Source: an uncultured Opitutales bacterium
GTDB lineage: Bacteria; Verrucomicrobiota; Verrucomicrobiia; Opitutales; Intestinicryptomonadaceae
Length of the DNA stretch: 29,874 nt
Assembly (NCBI GenBank): GCA_900545715.1
Contig: URAJ01000027.1
Location: forward strand, 1 to 29,874
Direction of reading: 5' to 3'
Of the stretch, positions 8,773 through 17,582 are shown piece after piece. The position numbers were made by a program, and so were the translations under genes. The notes beneath the pieces are model-generated. The model ran no database searches and was not told the DNA's origin. It was given only the letters and a program-made list of their open reading frames with translations. How positions within the stretch are numbered: position 1 is the stretch's first letter; each line of letters starts with the position of its first letter.

Positions 8773-9705
8773 ATGAAAAAAATCGTATCATTCATAGCGG
8801 CGGTTGCGGCACTCGGAAGCGTGTCAACCGCGTTCTCCCAGGTAAAGGAAAACAAGGAAGTCACACACATGGGCGCAGGAGTAGTTGCCAATCAAAATAC
8901 GAGCTACTCCCCGACAGTGACACAGCTCGGCGGAAATGTTGTAGAATACCGCGAATATACTCCGGAGTTCTCACTCTCTCTGCTTGGAGTGTCGGCGGCG
9001 GTCGGGTACGAATCCGAGTACGTTTTTAGAGGCGAGAAGCGCTCGGGGCACGCAATTCAGCCGAAAGTGGAATTCTCATATCCGCTTTATGCGTTGGACT
9101 TGTATGCGGGTGCGTGGTATTCTTCTCCGATAAAGGGCACGAGCGTCGGCGAAATGTCGGAACTCGATGCGTACGTCGGCGCCGTGTATTACTATAAAGA
9201 TATGCGCGTTGACGTCGGATACATATACTATTGGTATCCGGACAGCGCAAGCTCTCTCATATCGGGCGATATGGAAGTGTATGGAGGTATCTCTTTTGAT
9301 ACGGCGTCGTATATGTTCGGCGTTAATCTCAGCCCGTCTTTCTACTATTTCTACAACTGGACTCTTGAACAGCATGTTTTTGAAATGTCGATTGGCTATG
9401 CGTTCCCGGTTGGCGAATGGATATGGAACTACGGCCGCATAACGTTGCCTGTGCGCGTGTACGGCGGCTATCTTACCGCGGGCAAGAAGGACGACGGAAA
9501 ACTTGGCGGACAGGGGTGCAACTATTGGTACTACGGTGTTAGCGCCGACGTTGCCTACGCGGTCACCGAATACTGCACGATTAGCGCGGGCGTGAGATTC
9601 TCGCAGCGCGGCGGCGGCGAGGGCCCGCAGAGCGACGGGAGCTACGAGCTCATGGGCCGCGAAAAGAATTTCTGGTTCGGCGGCAAAGTTGACTTTGGCT
9701 TCTAA
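8773..9705 (+). CDS. Outer-membrane beta-barrel protein, Gcw_chp-like family
   Basis: A 310-residue protein from the ATG at 8773, which gives a clean signal peptide (MKKIVSFIAAVAALGSVSTAFS, then QVKEN); the open frame extends 27 codons upstream into ahcY but without an export signal. From about residue 75 it reads VGYESEYVFRGEKRSGHAIQ, then LDLYAGAWYSSP, SELDAYVGAVYYYKDMRVDVGYIYYWYP. This (S/D)YVFRG ... Y.G.W ... ELD.Y.G ... G.YYWYP order is typical of the Gcw_chp barrel family. The end, FWFGGKVDFGF, has the terminal Phe of outer-membrane barrels. It follows ahcY by 43 bases with no visible terminator, so it is probably cotranscribed and ends at the terminator near 9792. Its substrate is unknown; in other bacteria relatives are mostly uncharacterised. 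Confidence 0.75.
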   Translation: MKKIVSFIAAVAALGSVSTAFSQVKENKEVTHMGAGVVANQNTSYSPTVTQLGGNVVEYREYTPEFSLSLLGVSAAVGYESEYVFRGEKRSGHAIQPKVEFSYPLYALDLYAGAWYSSPIKGTSVGEMSELDAYVGAVYYYKDMRVDVGYIYYWYPDSASSLISGDMEVYGGISFDTASYMFGVNLSPSFYYFYNWTLEQHVFEMSIGYAFPVGEWIWNYGRITLPVRVYGGYLTAGKKDDGKLGGQGCNYWYYGVSADVAYAVTEYCTISAGVRFSQRGGGEGPQSDGSYELMGREKNFWFGGKVDFGF

Positions 9706-9791
9706 TAGATACTCGAAATTTGCGGCGGATGCGCTTTCCGTGCGGGCTCGATTGCCCGTTCTCAGGGGGATTTGAGAGTGTGTTTGCCGTT

Positions 9792-9833
9792 AAAAACGCG
9801 AAGTTCCGCTATTGCGGGCTTCGCGTTTTTTTT
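9792..9833 (+). terminator. Strong Rho-independent terminator of the metK-ahcY-barrel unit
   Basis: ACGCGAAG (9796-9803) pairs with CTTCGCGT (9819-9826). An inner CCGC/GCGG stem closes the TATT loop, and a T8 run follows. It lies 87 bases after the barrel stop. Confidence 0.9.
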
Positions 9834-9931
9834 GTCGGCTTAAAAAAATATGCGCGGGGCGAAATTTTTTAATGGGCGCGCGTGCGCTTGGGAAAAGATT
9901 TAATTGTAAAAAAATTTTTGCGTTTTTTTTT

Positions 9932-9991
9932 GAAAACTCCGGCTTGAATGTTGGTGGCAAAGTCGATTTCAGTTTTGAGATTTTTATATAA
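9932..9991 (+). pseudogene. Possible decayed 3' end of a barrel gene
   Basis: One frame reads NSGLNVGGKVDFSFE and then IFI and a stop. GGKVDFSF matches GGKVDFGF, the end of the intact barrel protein 250 bases upstream, with third-position changes between the two (GGC/GGT, GTT/GTC, GAC/GAT, TTT/TTC), as expected of an old duplicate. Upstream of this block no similarity is clear. The match is only eight residues, so chance is possible. A weaker echo (AATGTTGGCGGCAAA) occurs at 10248-10262. Confidence 0.3.
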
Positions 9992-10287
9992 AAAAATATT
10001 TGCGCCTAAAATTTTTTATTAGTGTCAAAAATTGTTCTGAACGGGAAATGTTCTTTCATAATTGCAGGGTAAATTTTCTATTTGAGTGTGAATGAATTTT
10101 TATATTTTTTCGCAATTTAGGCGCGGCCTTCCGCAAGATTTTTTATGGTTGCACTGGCAGAGAAAAAGCGAGCTTACCTATGTTTGAGACGGCTTTTTTT
10201 ATGCATATTTGGAAAGTGTATTGGCATTGGGAAAATTGAAGATTGGTAATGTTGGCGGCAAAAAATTTTATATATTATGACAAAAAT

Positions 10288-10316
10288 TTTACCGCTTGGT
10301 TTGTGTTTGCTATAAT
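10288..10316 (+). promoter_or_regulatory. Orphan sigma-70-like promoter
   Basis: TTTACC (10288-10293) and a perfect TATAAT (10311-10316) are exactly 17 bases apart. No protein gene follows on this strand before the opposing permease gene. It could serve a small RNA, a lost gene, or be chance in AT-rich DNA. Confidence 0.35.
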
Positions 10317-10874
10317 CAAAAAACGTGGGCTTTTGAAAAAAAATCGGCGCGGGAAGTCTTATTTGTAGAAATTTTATTTTTATGGGCTGAGCAAAAAAAT
10401 ATTTATCTGCCGCGGTGGCTCATTCATAACTTTTTTCTATTGCGCGCGGAGGGCAAGGCGGAAAGTCTGCATATTAAGCCCGTAAAAAATTTTTAATTTT
10501 CCAAAAAGAATACCCGGCATTGGTTAGAAAAAAGAAGCGATTTTAGCCTCGCGTGTTTTTTATTTTTTTAGTTTTGAGCGATAAGATATTTTATAGTTTC
10601 GCTTGGGGCGCATTTCAATTGCCTTCGCGGATAGGCGCGCGTCAAAATATTTTTAATCCTTTAAAAAAAGAATATTTTTTAGATACAATTTACGCGCGGC
10701 AATAAATTTTTTTGCGGGAAATTTTCTACTGATAGTTCCATAAGGGATTTTTTTGCAGGTTATAATTGCAAAAGCCCGGGCATAAGAACGTCCAACGGGA
10801 AAGAGCATATCGGCTATCTTCGTATCTTTCGATACCGCCGCGGAGAAATTATAATTGGCAGTTAATACGTTTCC

Positions 10875-10891
10875 AATGCGCGCTGCGCATT
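10875..10891 (-). terminator. Hairpin just past the permease stop, possible transcript end
   Basis: AATGCGC (10875-10881) and GCGCATT (10885-10891) pair over seven bases with a three-base loop, 11 bases past the minus-strand stop at 10902. No clear T run follows on the minus strand, so it may protect the 3' end rather than terminate by itself. Confidence 0.35.
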
Positions 10892-10901
10892 TTGCTCGGC
10901 G

Positions 10902-12047
10902 TCAATTTTTAGAGGAGCGGTATATAAGAATAGAGCCCGTTATCTGGAATATTATATTAGGCAGCCAAATTAGCAGGTCAGGGCGCGTATGCGGATATTT
11001 TTCAAGCCAAGATATTACGACAATCATCATGTAATACGTCATGGCCAGGGCGAGGGCAATCGCTACATTCGCAAACGTCTCCGAGCGCGAAGCTTTTATC
11101 CCGAGCGGCACGGCGAGGACTACCATTGAGAAAATGGAGAACGCCATCGCAAAATTTTTCTGGATTTGAATTTGGACTTCAATCTTGTCGCGGAATGCGA
11201 GTTCCGGAGTCGTTTCCTCAATGGGGCGCGGATGCCAAGTGGTGCGCGCGGCCATAAGCTCCGAAAATGTCATTAGTTTTAGGCGCGTGTTGTTTTTGTC
11301 CATTCCGCCGATTATCTCGTTTAGGGGAAGCTTTATGACAAGCTCGTCAAAGCGGGCGGTTGGCAGCGGCGTGCGCAGATTTTCCGGGTCGTCGTCGCGC
11401 GCTTTTTCGGCGCTCCCGCTTTTGAGGGTTAGGACAATTTCATCGGTTTCGTCGTTGTAGTCGAGCACCCCCCTGTCGGCGCGAATGGATACGTGTGCGC
11501 GTCCCTGAGGATCGAGCTCCCAAATCCTAAACCCAGTAAGCTCTTTATTTTCCTCGCCGTTAGCGTAAATTACGTATCCGGGGAAATCCTTTATAAAAGA
11601 GCCCGGCTGTATGAATTGAAGTGGGTTGTTTCGGATGAGATTTTTGAGCGCGCTTTTGTAAGTCCTATCGGCAATTGGCGCGTAGTTAAAATTTATCCCG
11701 ACTGAAAAGAGAGAGGCGATTATTGCGATGAAAAAAACCGGCGCAGCCATGCTGTATATAGACCTTCCGCACGCCTTTATCGCAACGACTTCGCTCTGGG
11801 CTGACATTCTGCCGAATACTAAGAGTATTCCCGTAAGCATGCCCATAGGAAGGGCGTACGGAATAACCCCCGGAATGAGGAGAGCTACTATGTACAGGAA
11901 GAACCCCATGCTGAGCCGCCCCGCCGCGAGGTCTCCGACAACTTCCTTCATGACGTTGCCGAGCACGAGCACGAAAACGAAAAGCGCGACCGTAAGAAAT
12001 GCGGCGCCTGCGACCTGTTTTAGAATGTATTTATTGAGCGTGCCCAT
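10902..12047 (-). CDS. LptF/LptG (YjgP/YjgQ) family permease of LPS export
   Basis: A 381-residue inner-membrane protein of the LptBFG transporter type, which extracts lipopolysaccharide from the inner membrane and passes it to the LptC/LptA bridge. TM helices sit at about residues 12-33, 47-70 and 95-118, then a periplasmic beta-jellyroll of about 180 residues (FIQPGSFIKDFPGYVIYA, RADRGVLDYNDETDEIVLTLKSG), then three more helices near the C-terminus. PYALPMGMLTGILLVFGRMSAQSEVVAIKACG is the family's coupling segment to the ATPase. I cannot tell LptF from LptG by eye. It has no Lpt partner in the window and is divergent from glgP. No Shine-Dalgarno is obvious. The presence supports an LPS-bearing outer membrane. 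Confidence 0.85.
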   Translation of the reverse strand: MGTLNKYILKQVAGAAFLTVALFVFVLVLGNVMKEVVGDLAAGRLSMGFFLYIVALLIPGVIPYALPMGMLTGILLVFGRMSAQSEVVAIKACGRSIYSMAAPVFFIAIIASLFSVGINFNYAPIADRTYKSALKNLIRNNPLQFIQPGSFIKDFPGYVIYANGEENKELTGFRIWELDPQGRAHVSIRADRGVLDYNDETDEIVLTLKSGSAEKARDDDPENLRTPLPTARFDELVIKLPLNEIIGGMDKNNTRLKLMTFSELMAARTTWHPRPIEETTPELAFRDKIEVQIQIQKNFAMAFSIFSMVVLAVPLGIKASRSETFANVAIALALAMTYYMMIVVISWLEKYPHTRPDLLIWLPNIIFQITGSILIYRSSKN

Positions 12048-12223
12048 CGGATAATAATTACCGCACGATTGCCCGCGGATTGCAATCCAAAAACCCCTTC
12101 AAAATAAATCCCGACGCCAAATACGCATTTTTTGCCCGCCCGATAACGCGATAGATATTGCTTGTAATGGGAGCGCGCCTTAATAAAATGACCGAAAATT
12201 TTTTTATAAAGACACGCTGTAAA

Positions 12224-14704
12224 ATGAAATCCGAAAAGAACTTCAATACCGATTCAAACAACTGCCCGTTCTACGTCCACGAGAACGGCGAGGGAATGAA
12301 AGAAGCCATTCTTTGGCACTTGGAGCGTTCGCTCGGTTGCGCGAGAAAGACGGCGACAATCCATTCATGGTGGGTGGCTACGGCGCTTGCCATAAAAAAC
12401 CATATAATGGACCGCTTCATCAATACGATGTATGAGCAGCATGAAAACGATGTGCGAAGGGTCCATTATTTTTCGCTCGAATACCTTGTAGGCCGCCTCA
12501 CGACGGATGTACTTATAAACACGAATTTGATGGAGCCGACTTGCAAGGCTCTCCGCGAACTCGGGCTCGATCCGAATGTGATTTTCGACGCCGAGGTCGA
12601 TATGGGGCTCGGCAACGGCGGATTGGGAAGGCTCGCGGCATGTTTCCAAGACTCCCTCGCAACGCTCGACTACCCCGCAATCGGCTACGGCATACGGTAC
12701 GAGTTCGGGCTTTTCACACAGTCTTTTGAAAACGGCAGGCAAGTCGAATCGCCCGACAACTGGCTCAAGTTCGGCTGCCCGTGGGAAATTGTGCGCCCTG
12801 AATACACCGTGAAAGTTCGGATGGGCGGGCGCGTTGTAAACCGCATGTCGGATACGGGCGACTGGTTCCCGTCTTGGGAGGGGACAAAGGAGATAGTCGG
12901 CGTTCCGTGGGACATACCTGTCGTGGGATTCGGCGCAAAGACCGTAAACTTCCTAAGATTGTGGGAGTCGCGCGCGTCAAACGAATTTGATCTCGGCGCG
13001 TTCAACGAGGGCGGATACGCCCAGGCCGTCCATGAAAAGGCTATGGGAGAGACAATTTCAAAGGTCTTGTATCCAAACGACAAAACTGAAAACGGAAAAA
13101 TCCTAAGGCTTCTCCAACAATACTTCTTTGTGTCGTGCTCATTGCAGGACATTATACGCCGCTATTTTGAAAACCACTCGGATTGGTCGCAATTTGTTGA
13201 CAAGACTGTCATACAGCTAAACGACACCCACCCGGCAATCGCGATACCGGAGCTTATGCGCATTATGATGGACGAATACCATCTGCCGTGGGACGAGTCT
13301 TGGGGCATGTGCAAAAAGATTTTTGCATATACAAACCACACGCTGCTGCCGGAGGCTCTCGAAAAATGGTCGGTTGCCTTCTTTGAAAAGCTTCTGCCGC
13401 GGCACTTGCAGATAATTTACGAAATTAATGCGCGCTGGCTTAGAAAAGTCGCCGAAAAATATCCGAACGATGTCGGCAAGCAAGAGTACCTCTCCATTAT
13501 AGAAGAGGGCTCGCCGAAAATGGTGCGCATGGCGTATCTCGCGGTGGTCGGCAGCTTCAGCGTAAACGGGGTTGCGGCGCTGCATACGGAACTGCTCAAA
13601 GACAGCGTCCTGAGCGGCTTCTATGATTTCTCGCCGGAAAAATTCAACAACAAAACGAACGGCGTAACCCCGCGCAGATGGCTTAAAGCGTGCAATCCGG
13701 GGCTTTCGGCCCTTATAGACACAAAGGTTAAGGGCGTGTGCTGGCCGAAGGATTTGGACGCAATACGCGTTCTCGAAAAATACGCGGACGACGAAAGTTT
13801 CCAGAAGGAGTTCATGCGCGTAAAGCTCGAGAACAAAAAGCATATGGCCGAAATCATAAAGGACAAATGCGGAATAGAGGTCGATCCAAACGCGATGTTC
13901 GACGTGCAAATAAAGCGCCTGCACGAATACAAGCGCCAGCACCTGAACCTTCTGCACATACTGACTCTCTACAAAAAACTTCTGCACAACCCCGACTTGG
14001 AAATCGCCCCGAGAGTCTTCATATTCGGCGCCAAGGCGGCACCCGGATACGATATCGCCAAAAACATAATTTTCGCGATAAACAAAGTCGGCGAAAAAAT
14101 AAACAACGATCCCCGCATAAAGGGAAAGTTAAAGGTTGCGTTTATCCCGAATTACAGCGTTTCGCTTGCGATGAACATAATTCCCGCGGCGGACTTGTCC
14201 GAGCAAATATCGACGGCCGGCAAAGAGGCGTCGGGAACCGGAAATATGAAGCTCGCCTTAAACGGAGCCGCCACAATAGGAACTCTCGACGGCGCGAATA
14301 TCGAAATTCTGCATTCTGTCGGCGAGGACAATATGTTCATATTTGGCATGAACGTATCTGAAGTTCAGGATTTGCGCGCGCGCGGATACAATCCGTGGAG
14401 CGTCTATTCGCAGAATAAAGACTTGAAGGACGTGCTCGATTGGCTCGTGTCGGATTACTTTATGCCTGAGAATCCGAATGCGTTTATGCCGCTGAGAAAA
14501 TCCGTGCTCGATTGGGGCGATCCGTTCCTCGTTTGCGCGGACTATCAATCATACTGCGATGTGCAGAGCAAGGTGGACGAAGCTTTCCGCGACAAAAAGC
14601 GCTGGGCGAGGATTGTCATAAACAATACAGCCCGCATGGGATACTTCTCGTCGGACCGCACCATACGGGAATACGCCGACGACATCTGGCATCTCAAACG
14701 CTAA
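12224..14704 (+). CDS. glgP: Glycogen/starch/alpha-glucan phosphorylase
   Basis: An 826-residue cytoplasmic GT35 enzyme that releases glucose-1-phosphate from alpha-1,4-glucan ends. The N-terminal part has the usual [13 protein letters not shown] stretch ([21 protein letters not shown]) and [37 protein letters not shown] and [13 protein letters not shown] are conserved core motifs. The C-terminal half has [15 protein letters not shown], and [15 protein letters not shown], where Lys676 is the pyridoxal-phosphate lysine. Length fits the family (about 800-850). Starts at ATG 12188 or 12167 would add 12 or 19 residues; I prefer 12224 because conserved sequence begins only later and no ribosome site favours either. 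It is monocistronic, closed by a terminator. No other glycogen gene is nearby. Confidence 0.97.
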   Translation: MKSEKNFNTDSNNCPFYVHENGEGMKEAILWHLERSLGCARKTATIHSWWVATALAIKNHIMDRFINTMYEQHENDVRRVHYFSLEYLVGRLTTDVLINTNLMEPTCKALRELGLDPNVIFDAEVDMGLGNGGLGRLAACFQDSLATLDYPAIGYGIRYEFGLFTQSFENGRQVESPDNWLKFGCPWEIVRPEYTVKVRMGGRVVNRMSDTGDWFPSWEGTKEIVGVPWDIPVVGFGAKTVNFLRLWESRASNEFDLGAFNEGGYAQAVHEKAMGETISKVLYPNDKTENGKILRLLQQYFFVSCSLQDIIRRYFENHSDWSQFVDKTVIQLNDTHPAIAIPELMRIMMDEYHLPWDESWGMCKKIFAYTNHTLLPEALEKWSVAFFEKLLPRHLQIIYEINARWLRKVAEKYPNDVGKQEYLSIIEEGSPKMVRMAYLAVVGSFSVNGVAALHTELLKDSVLSGFYDFSPEKFNNKTNGVTPRRWLKACNPGLSALIDTKVKGVCWPKDLDAIRVLEKYADDESFQKEFMRVKLENKKHMAEIIKDKCGIEVDPNAMFDVQIKRLHEYKRQHLNLLHILTLYKKLLHNPDLEIAPRVFIFGAKAAPGYDIAKNIIFAINKVGEKINNDPRIKGKLKVAFIPNYSVSLAMNIIPAADLSEQISTAGKEASGTGNMKLALNGAATIGTLDGANIEILHSVGEDNMFIFGMNVSEVQDLRARGYNPWSVYSQNKDLKDVLDWLVSDYFMPENPNAFMPLRKSVLDWGDPFLVCADYQSYCDVQSKVDEAFRDKKRWARIVINNTARMGYFSSDRTIREYADDIWHLKR

Positions 14705-14727
14705 TTATTGGGTATATTTAAATTTTC

Positions 14728-14770
14728 AAACTCCGGCTAAGAGAAATCTGTCGGAGTTTTTTATTTTTTT
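14728..14770 (+). terminator. Rho-independent terminator of glgP
   Basis: AAACTCCG (14728-14735) pairs with CGGAGTTT (14752-14759) around a 16-base loop, followed by a T-rich tail (TTTATTTTTTT). It lies 23 bases after the stop. Confidence 0.8.
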
Positions 14771-15131
14771 GCCAAGCGGCATCAAAGGGAAAAGTTTTTA
14801 GGGTAATGATATTGCTGCGCGAAAAAATAACTCGCTTGGCGAAATATTAAAAAATGAGCCTTAATGTAATTTTGCCCGGAGTTGGGCGCACAATAAACGC
14901 GTCGCGGAGAGTATTGAAAAAAGACGACTTTTATAACAGAAATCCGAGATTTAAGCACGGGCAAAAAGGTAGAGTGTTGCCTTTATTGCTTGTCGCAGGC
15001 GTACCGTGGCAATCTCTCGCCGCCCGATATGCAGAAGCGGTACTTTAAGCAATTTTTGCCGCTACAATACGGCGAAATTTTATGTCGCCGCGCCACTAAA
15101 AACTAAAAGAGGTTCGCCGCAAAAGGCGCTT
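14771..15131. other. Convergent intergenic region of about 360 bases, no gene accepted
   Basis: A 64-codon frame (14854-15048) has no signal, motif or ribosome site and I do not accept it. GCCG/CGGC at 15058-15073 and a GC hairpin near 15115-15130 could be 3' ends for the minus-strand nitroreductase, but neither has a good T run. Confidence 0.4.
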
Positions 15132-15731
15132 TTATATTACAATGACACGGCTGCCGATTGGCGTTTCGGGTTTTGGAGCGGGAGGTTCGGCGGGGCTGCC
15201 GAAAGGCATTTGGGCTATCAATTTCCATCTCACGGGGAAGCCGTATTCTTCGCGCACTGCTTCGTCGATTGCGGGGTTGTAGTGTTGCAAATTGGCGCCA
15301 AGCCCCGCGGCAGTCAGCGCGCACCACACGGCGAATTGTATCATCGCGTTTGACTGCTGCGCCCAAAGCGGAAAATTTTTTGCGAATTCCGGGAATTTTT
15401 CGGCGGTTGCGTTTGTCACTTTTTCATCGTCGAAAAATAGTATTGTACCGTGCGCGGCTGCGAAGGAGTCGATTTTATTTTTGAAAGCGCCGGCATTTTC
15501 GGGCAGAGTTTTTGGGCTCAACGTTTCAAAGACAATTTCCCAAAACCTCTTCGCGCTCTCGGAGAACAGTATCGCAACCCTTGAACTTTGCGAGTTGAAT
15601 GCCGAAGGGGAGTTTCTTACAATTTCCCTGACAATTTCGGTTATTTCCCCTCCGGAAATGGGCGATGAACCTCCAAGCTTATAGTTGCTCCTGCGCGCTG
15701 AGACGACTTTCAAAAAATTTTTAACATCCAT
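15132..15731 (-). CDS. Nitroreductase family protein, Frm2/Hbn1-like subgroup
   Basis: A 199-residue flavoprotein of the nitroreductase fold. SARRSNYKLGGSSPIS with Arg-Arg-Ser/Asn near the start is the FMN phosphate contact. NSPSAFNSQSSRVAILFSE is the hallmark loop of the Frm2-like subgroup (usually SPSAFNSQSxRV). PLWAQQSNAMIQFAVWCALTAAGLGANLQHYNPAID (about residues 125-160) and WKLIAQMPFGSP are the matching C-terminal blocks. Such proteins are known in yeasts and many bacteria, are tied to lipid signalling or nitro/quinone reduction, and use NAD(P)H; the true substrate is unknown here. The start is the only good ATG (15731). No operon partner: 253 bases separate it from the minus-strand gene upstream, and a perfect dyad lies in that gap. 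Confidence 0.88.
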   Translation of the reverse strand: MDVKNFLKVVSARRSNYKLGGSSPISGGEITEIVREIVRNSPSAFNSQSSRVAILFSESAKRFWEIVFETLSPKTLPENAGAFKNKIDSFAAAHGTILFFDDEKVTNATAEKFPEFAKNFPLWAQQSNAMIQFAVWCALTAAGLGANLQHYNPAIDEAVREEYGFPVRWKLIAQMPFGSPAEPPAPKPETPIGSRVIVI

Positions 15732-15911
15732 ATTTTTTCCGACAATTTAGAGTTCAAAAAGTTCGGCAACATTATGGAAAACGGAGCCTGTGCGGATTCG
15801 CTTTCCGCTTTAATTTATAAAATCGGCATTTACAAAATAATTTTAATTTTCTTGCAGTTTAGGAGATGCCACAATCTATATTTTCGTTTGCATTTTTAAT
15901 ACGCTGCAAGC

Positions 15912-15938
15912 TCGGAAAAATCTTTAAGATTTTTCCGA
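15912..15938. repeat. Perfect 27-base dyad between two minus-strand genes
   Basis: TCGGAAAAATCTT (15912-15924) and AAGATTTTTCCGA (15926-15938) are exact reverse complements with one central base. It lies 47 bases past the stop of the secreted protein gene and about 180 bases before the nitroreductase start. It could be a terminator with the T5 run inside the stem, working in both directions, or an operator for the nitroreductase. No T run follows the stem. Confidence 0.6.
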
Positions 15939-15984
15939 TAGCCGCAGAGATAGCTCCAAACGCCCGCATTTGTTTGTAATAATT

Positions 15985-17268
15985 TTACGGAGTTGCGATG
16001 GGCCTGTTTTTGGGAGAATTCCACCATGCAACTTCCGCAAAAAATATTTCACCCAAATTAAGCTTAGAATAGTCGTAGTGTGATACGGCTTTTTCTATCG
16101 TCTCGGAATACTTTGGGTTCCCGGAAAACGCGCAAATGCTCGCCGCGGAAAGAGGCATTGTCATGAGCTTTCTTTCGTAGTTACGCCTTCCCCATGCCTC
16201 GCGGATTTTAGTTTGGTCAAAGGCGAGTTTTTCGGCGCTTTTTTGCGAATCTTGCGGGCGCCACTTAAAATATTTTTTCCAGTTGGAAAGTTTGAATTCC
16301 AAATTTTGCGAATTGTCGAAATCGGCGTATTTTTCCAGTGTTGAAACTGTGTAGGCAGCTCCGTTTTCAAGGCCTTCGCGGAATTTTTTTCTTGCGGCTT
16401 TGTCGGTTTCGGCGTCGTAAAGCTCGCGCAGCACGGCGTAATTTTTTACATATATCCACAATAGGTTTCCGTTTATGTTTTTGAGCCAGCCTTCGTCTTG
16501 CTCGTGTCCGAGCGCGCAAATTTCAAGGCATGTGATTTTTGAATTTGCCGGGCTTTTAGCGGGTTTTTCATACAGCGCTTTGCGGTATTTTTCCTCCCAC
16601 TTAGAGTCCCCGCTTATTATAGATGCGGCGCGCAGGCAAAAAAGATAGCAGGGAACTTGAAAGAATCTAAAACCCGATAAATCTCCGCGTGTCTGCCCTG
16701 CAAATCTGCCGTCGCAGGGGCAATTCCATTTATTCTTTTCAAGTGCGTCGCATACTTGCATGAATTTTTCCCGTATGGCGGCGCGGGCGGATTCGCTTGC
16801 TATTGGGCTTTTGTAGTAAACGTACATGCCATAGAGCCACGGGATAGTCTGGTCTTCGGAGCCGCATGGATAGTGCGAGCGGCCGTCGGAGGCAAATCCG
16901 CGCGCAATGAACCCGCTCACGTCGGAGCATGAGGCGCATTTCATAAGTCCCGAAAAAAGTTTTTCAGCCTTTTTCTTGTCTTCGCCGCTCTTTGAAATTT
17001 CTGCCCGCCTGCACATTGCAGCAAGATATAGCCCCGTAAATTTTGCGCCGTTTTCTATCGGCGTCCACCACGAAAGATAATTGGGATATCCGTCTTTGAC
17101 GTCTTTGGCGTTCGGCAATTCTCCGACGTAGTCGAGCACGATGCCGTCGTTGCCTACAAATTTTGACCAAAGCTGGCAATGCGCTTTTTCCAACGGTTGT
17201 GTAGCGCCCATACAAAATAGTTCCGCCGCAAAACAATTTAGCAATAGTACGGATAAAAGCTTTTTCAT
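15985..17268 (-). CDS. Secreted protein of unrecognised family, possibly alpha-helical-barrel glycan enzyme
   Basis: A 427-residue protein with a signal peptide (MKKLLSVLLLNCFAAELFCMGA). I do not recognise the family with confidence. Residues 60-90 read PNYLSWWTPIENGAKFTGLYLAAMCRR, followed by helical stretches with buried aromatics, a pattern reminiscent of six-hairpin (alpha/alpha)6 glycosidases and lyases: WWTPIENGAKFTG, GSEDQTIPWLYGMY, and near the end FFAEVAWWNSPKNRP. There are about ten cysteines in the mature part (CASCSDVS, NCPCDGRF), unusual for a cytoplasmic protein and consistent with periplasmic disulfides. It is divergent from the GH106 rhamnosidase with about 300 bases between starts, so a shared role in glycan breakdown is likely but inferred. 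It could also be a carbohydrate-binding or non-enzymatic partner. Confidence 0.6.
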   Translation of the reverse strand: MKKLLSVLLLNCFAAELFCMGATQPLEKAHCQLWSKFVGNDGIVLDYVGELPNAKDVKDGYPNYLSWWTPIENGAKFTGLYLAAMCRRAEISKSGEDKKKAEKLFSGLMKCASCSDVSGFIARGFASDGRSHYPCGSEDQTIPWLYGMYVYYKSPIASESARAAIREKFMQVCDALEKNKWNCPCDGRFAGQTRGDLSGFRFFQVPCYLFCLRAASIISGDSKWEEKYRKALYEKPAKSPANSKITCLEICALGHEQDEGWLKNINGNLLWIYVKNYAVLRELYDAETDKAARKKFREGLENGAAYTVSTLEKYADFDNSQNLEFKLSNWKKYFKWRPQDSQKSAEKLAFDQTKIREAWGRRNYERKLMTMPLSAASICAFSGNPKYSETIEKAVSHYDYSKLNLGEIFFAEVAWWNSPKNRPIATP

Positions 17269-17289
17269 ATCTCAAAAAAATTAAATCTA

Positions 17290-17319
17290 ATTTTACAGGC
17301 ATTCAATAGTTTTGTGCAA
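17290..17319 (-). promoter_or_regulatory. Candidate promoter of the secreted unknown gene
   Basis: On the minus strand TTGCAC (17319-17314) and TAAAAT (17295-17290) are 18 bases apart, with an expected start near 17283, 15 bases before the ATG. The -10 is good and the -35 is poor. Confidence 0.3.
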
Positions 17320-17582
17320 TTTATGGCGCAATAATTTGAGAGTATATCCTCTATAATTTTTGTTGCGATAGCGCGCCTTATAACTTCCGGATAAAAATGC
17401 GTCCAACTTCCCAACCCTCAGCGAACATCGAAACTCTGCGGCAATTTTAGAGCGGTACTTTTATTCGCTATTCCCGAAAAATTCTTATGAATGGAATCTG
17501 TTAATTTTTATTTTAAAAATGTTGAAATGTTTTGGTTTTGTTGTATTTGTTTTATATTTAATTCGTGAAATTGATAAGCTCT

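Larger units (their letters stand above)
9834..10901. other. Gene-poor AT-rich convergent gap of about 1.07 kb
   Basis: No credible protein gene is visible. Long A and T runs alternate with short GC-rich islands (GCGCGGGGC, GGGCGCGCGTGCGC). The 66-codon frame at 10296-10496 lacks coding character. It holds a possible barrel-gene remnant (9932-9991), an isolated promoter match (10288-10316), two copies of TTATAATTG (10760-10768 and 10849-10857), and a nested hairpin at 10811-10840 in which CGGC/GCCG encloses GTATC/GATAC. The minus-strand reading of that hairpin has a GAAA tetraloop. Confidence 0.5.

Noticed and set aside
7947..8891. 314-codon minus-strand frame
   Set aside because: It is a shadow of ahcY and the start of the barrel gene, with no motif of its own.
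10296..10496. 66-codon plus-strand frame in the large gap
   Set aside because: It overlaps the promoter match, has AT-driven composition and no ribosome site or homology I recognise.
12058..12261. 67-codon minus-strand frame just upstream of the permease gene
   Set aside because: It overlaps the glgP start region and shows no transmembrane or other family pattern linked to Lpt proteins.
13217..13987. 256-codon minus-strand frame
   Set aside because: It lies wholly inside glgP, on the opposite strand, and shows no recognisable family.
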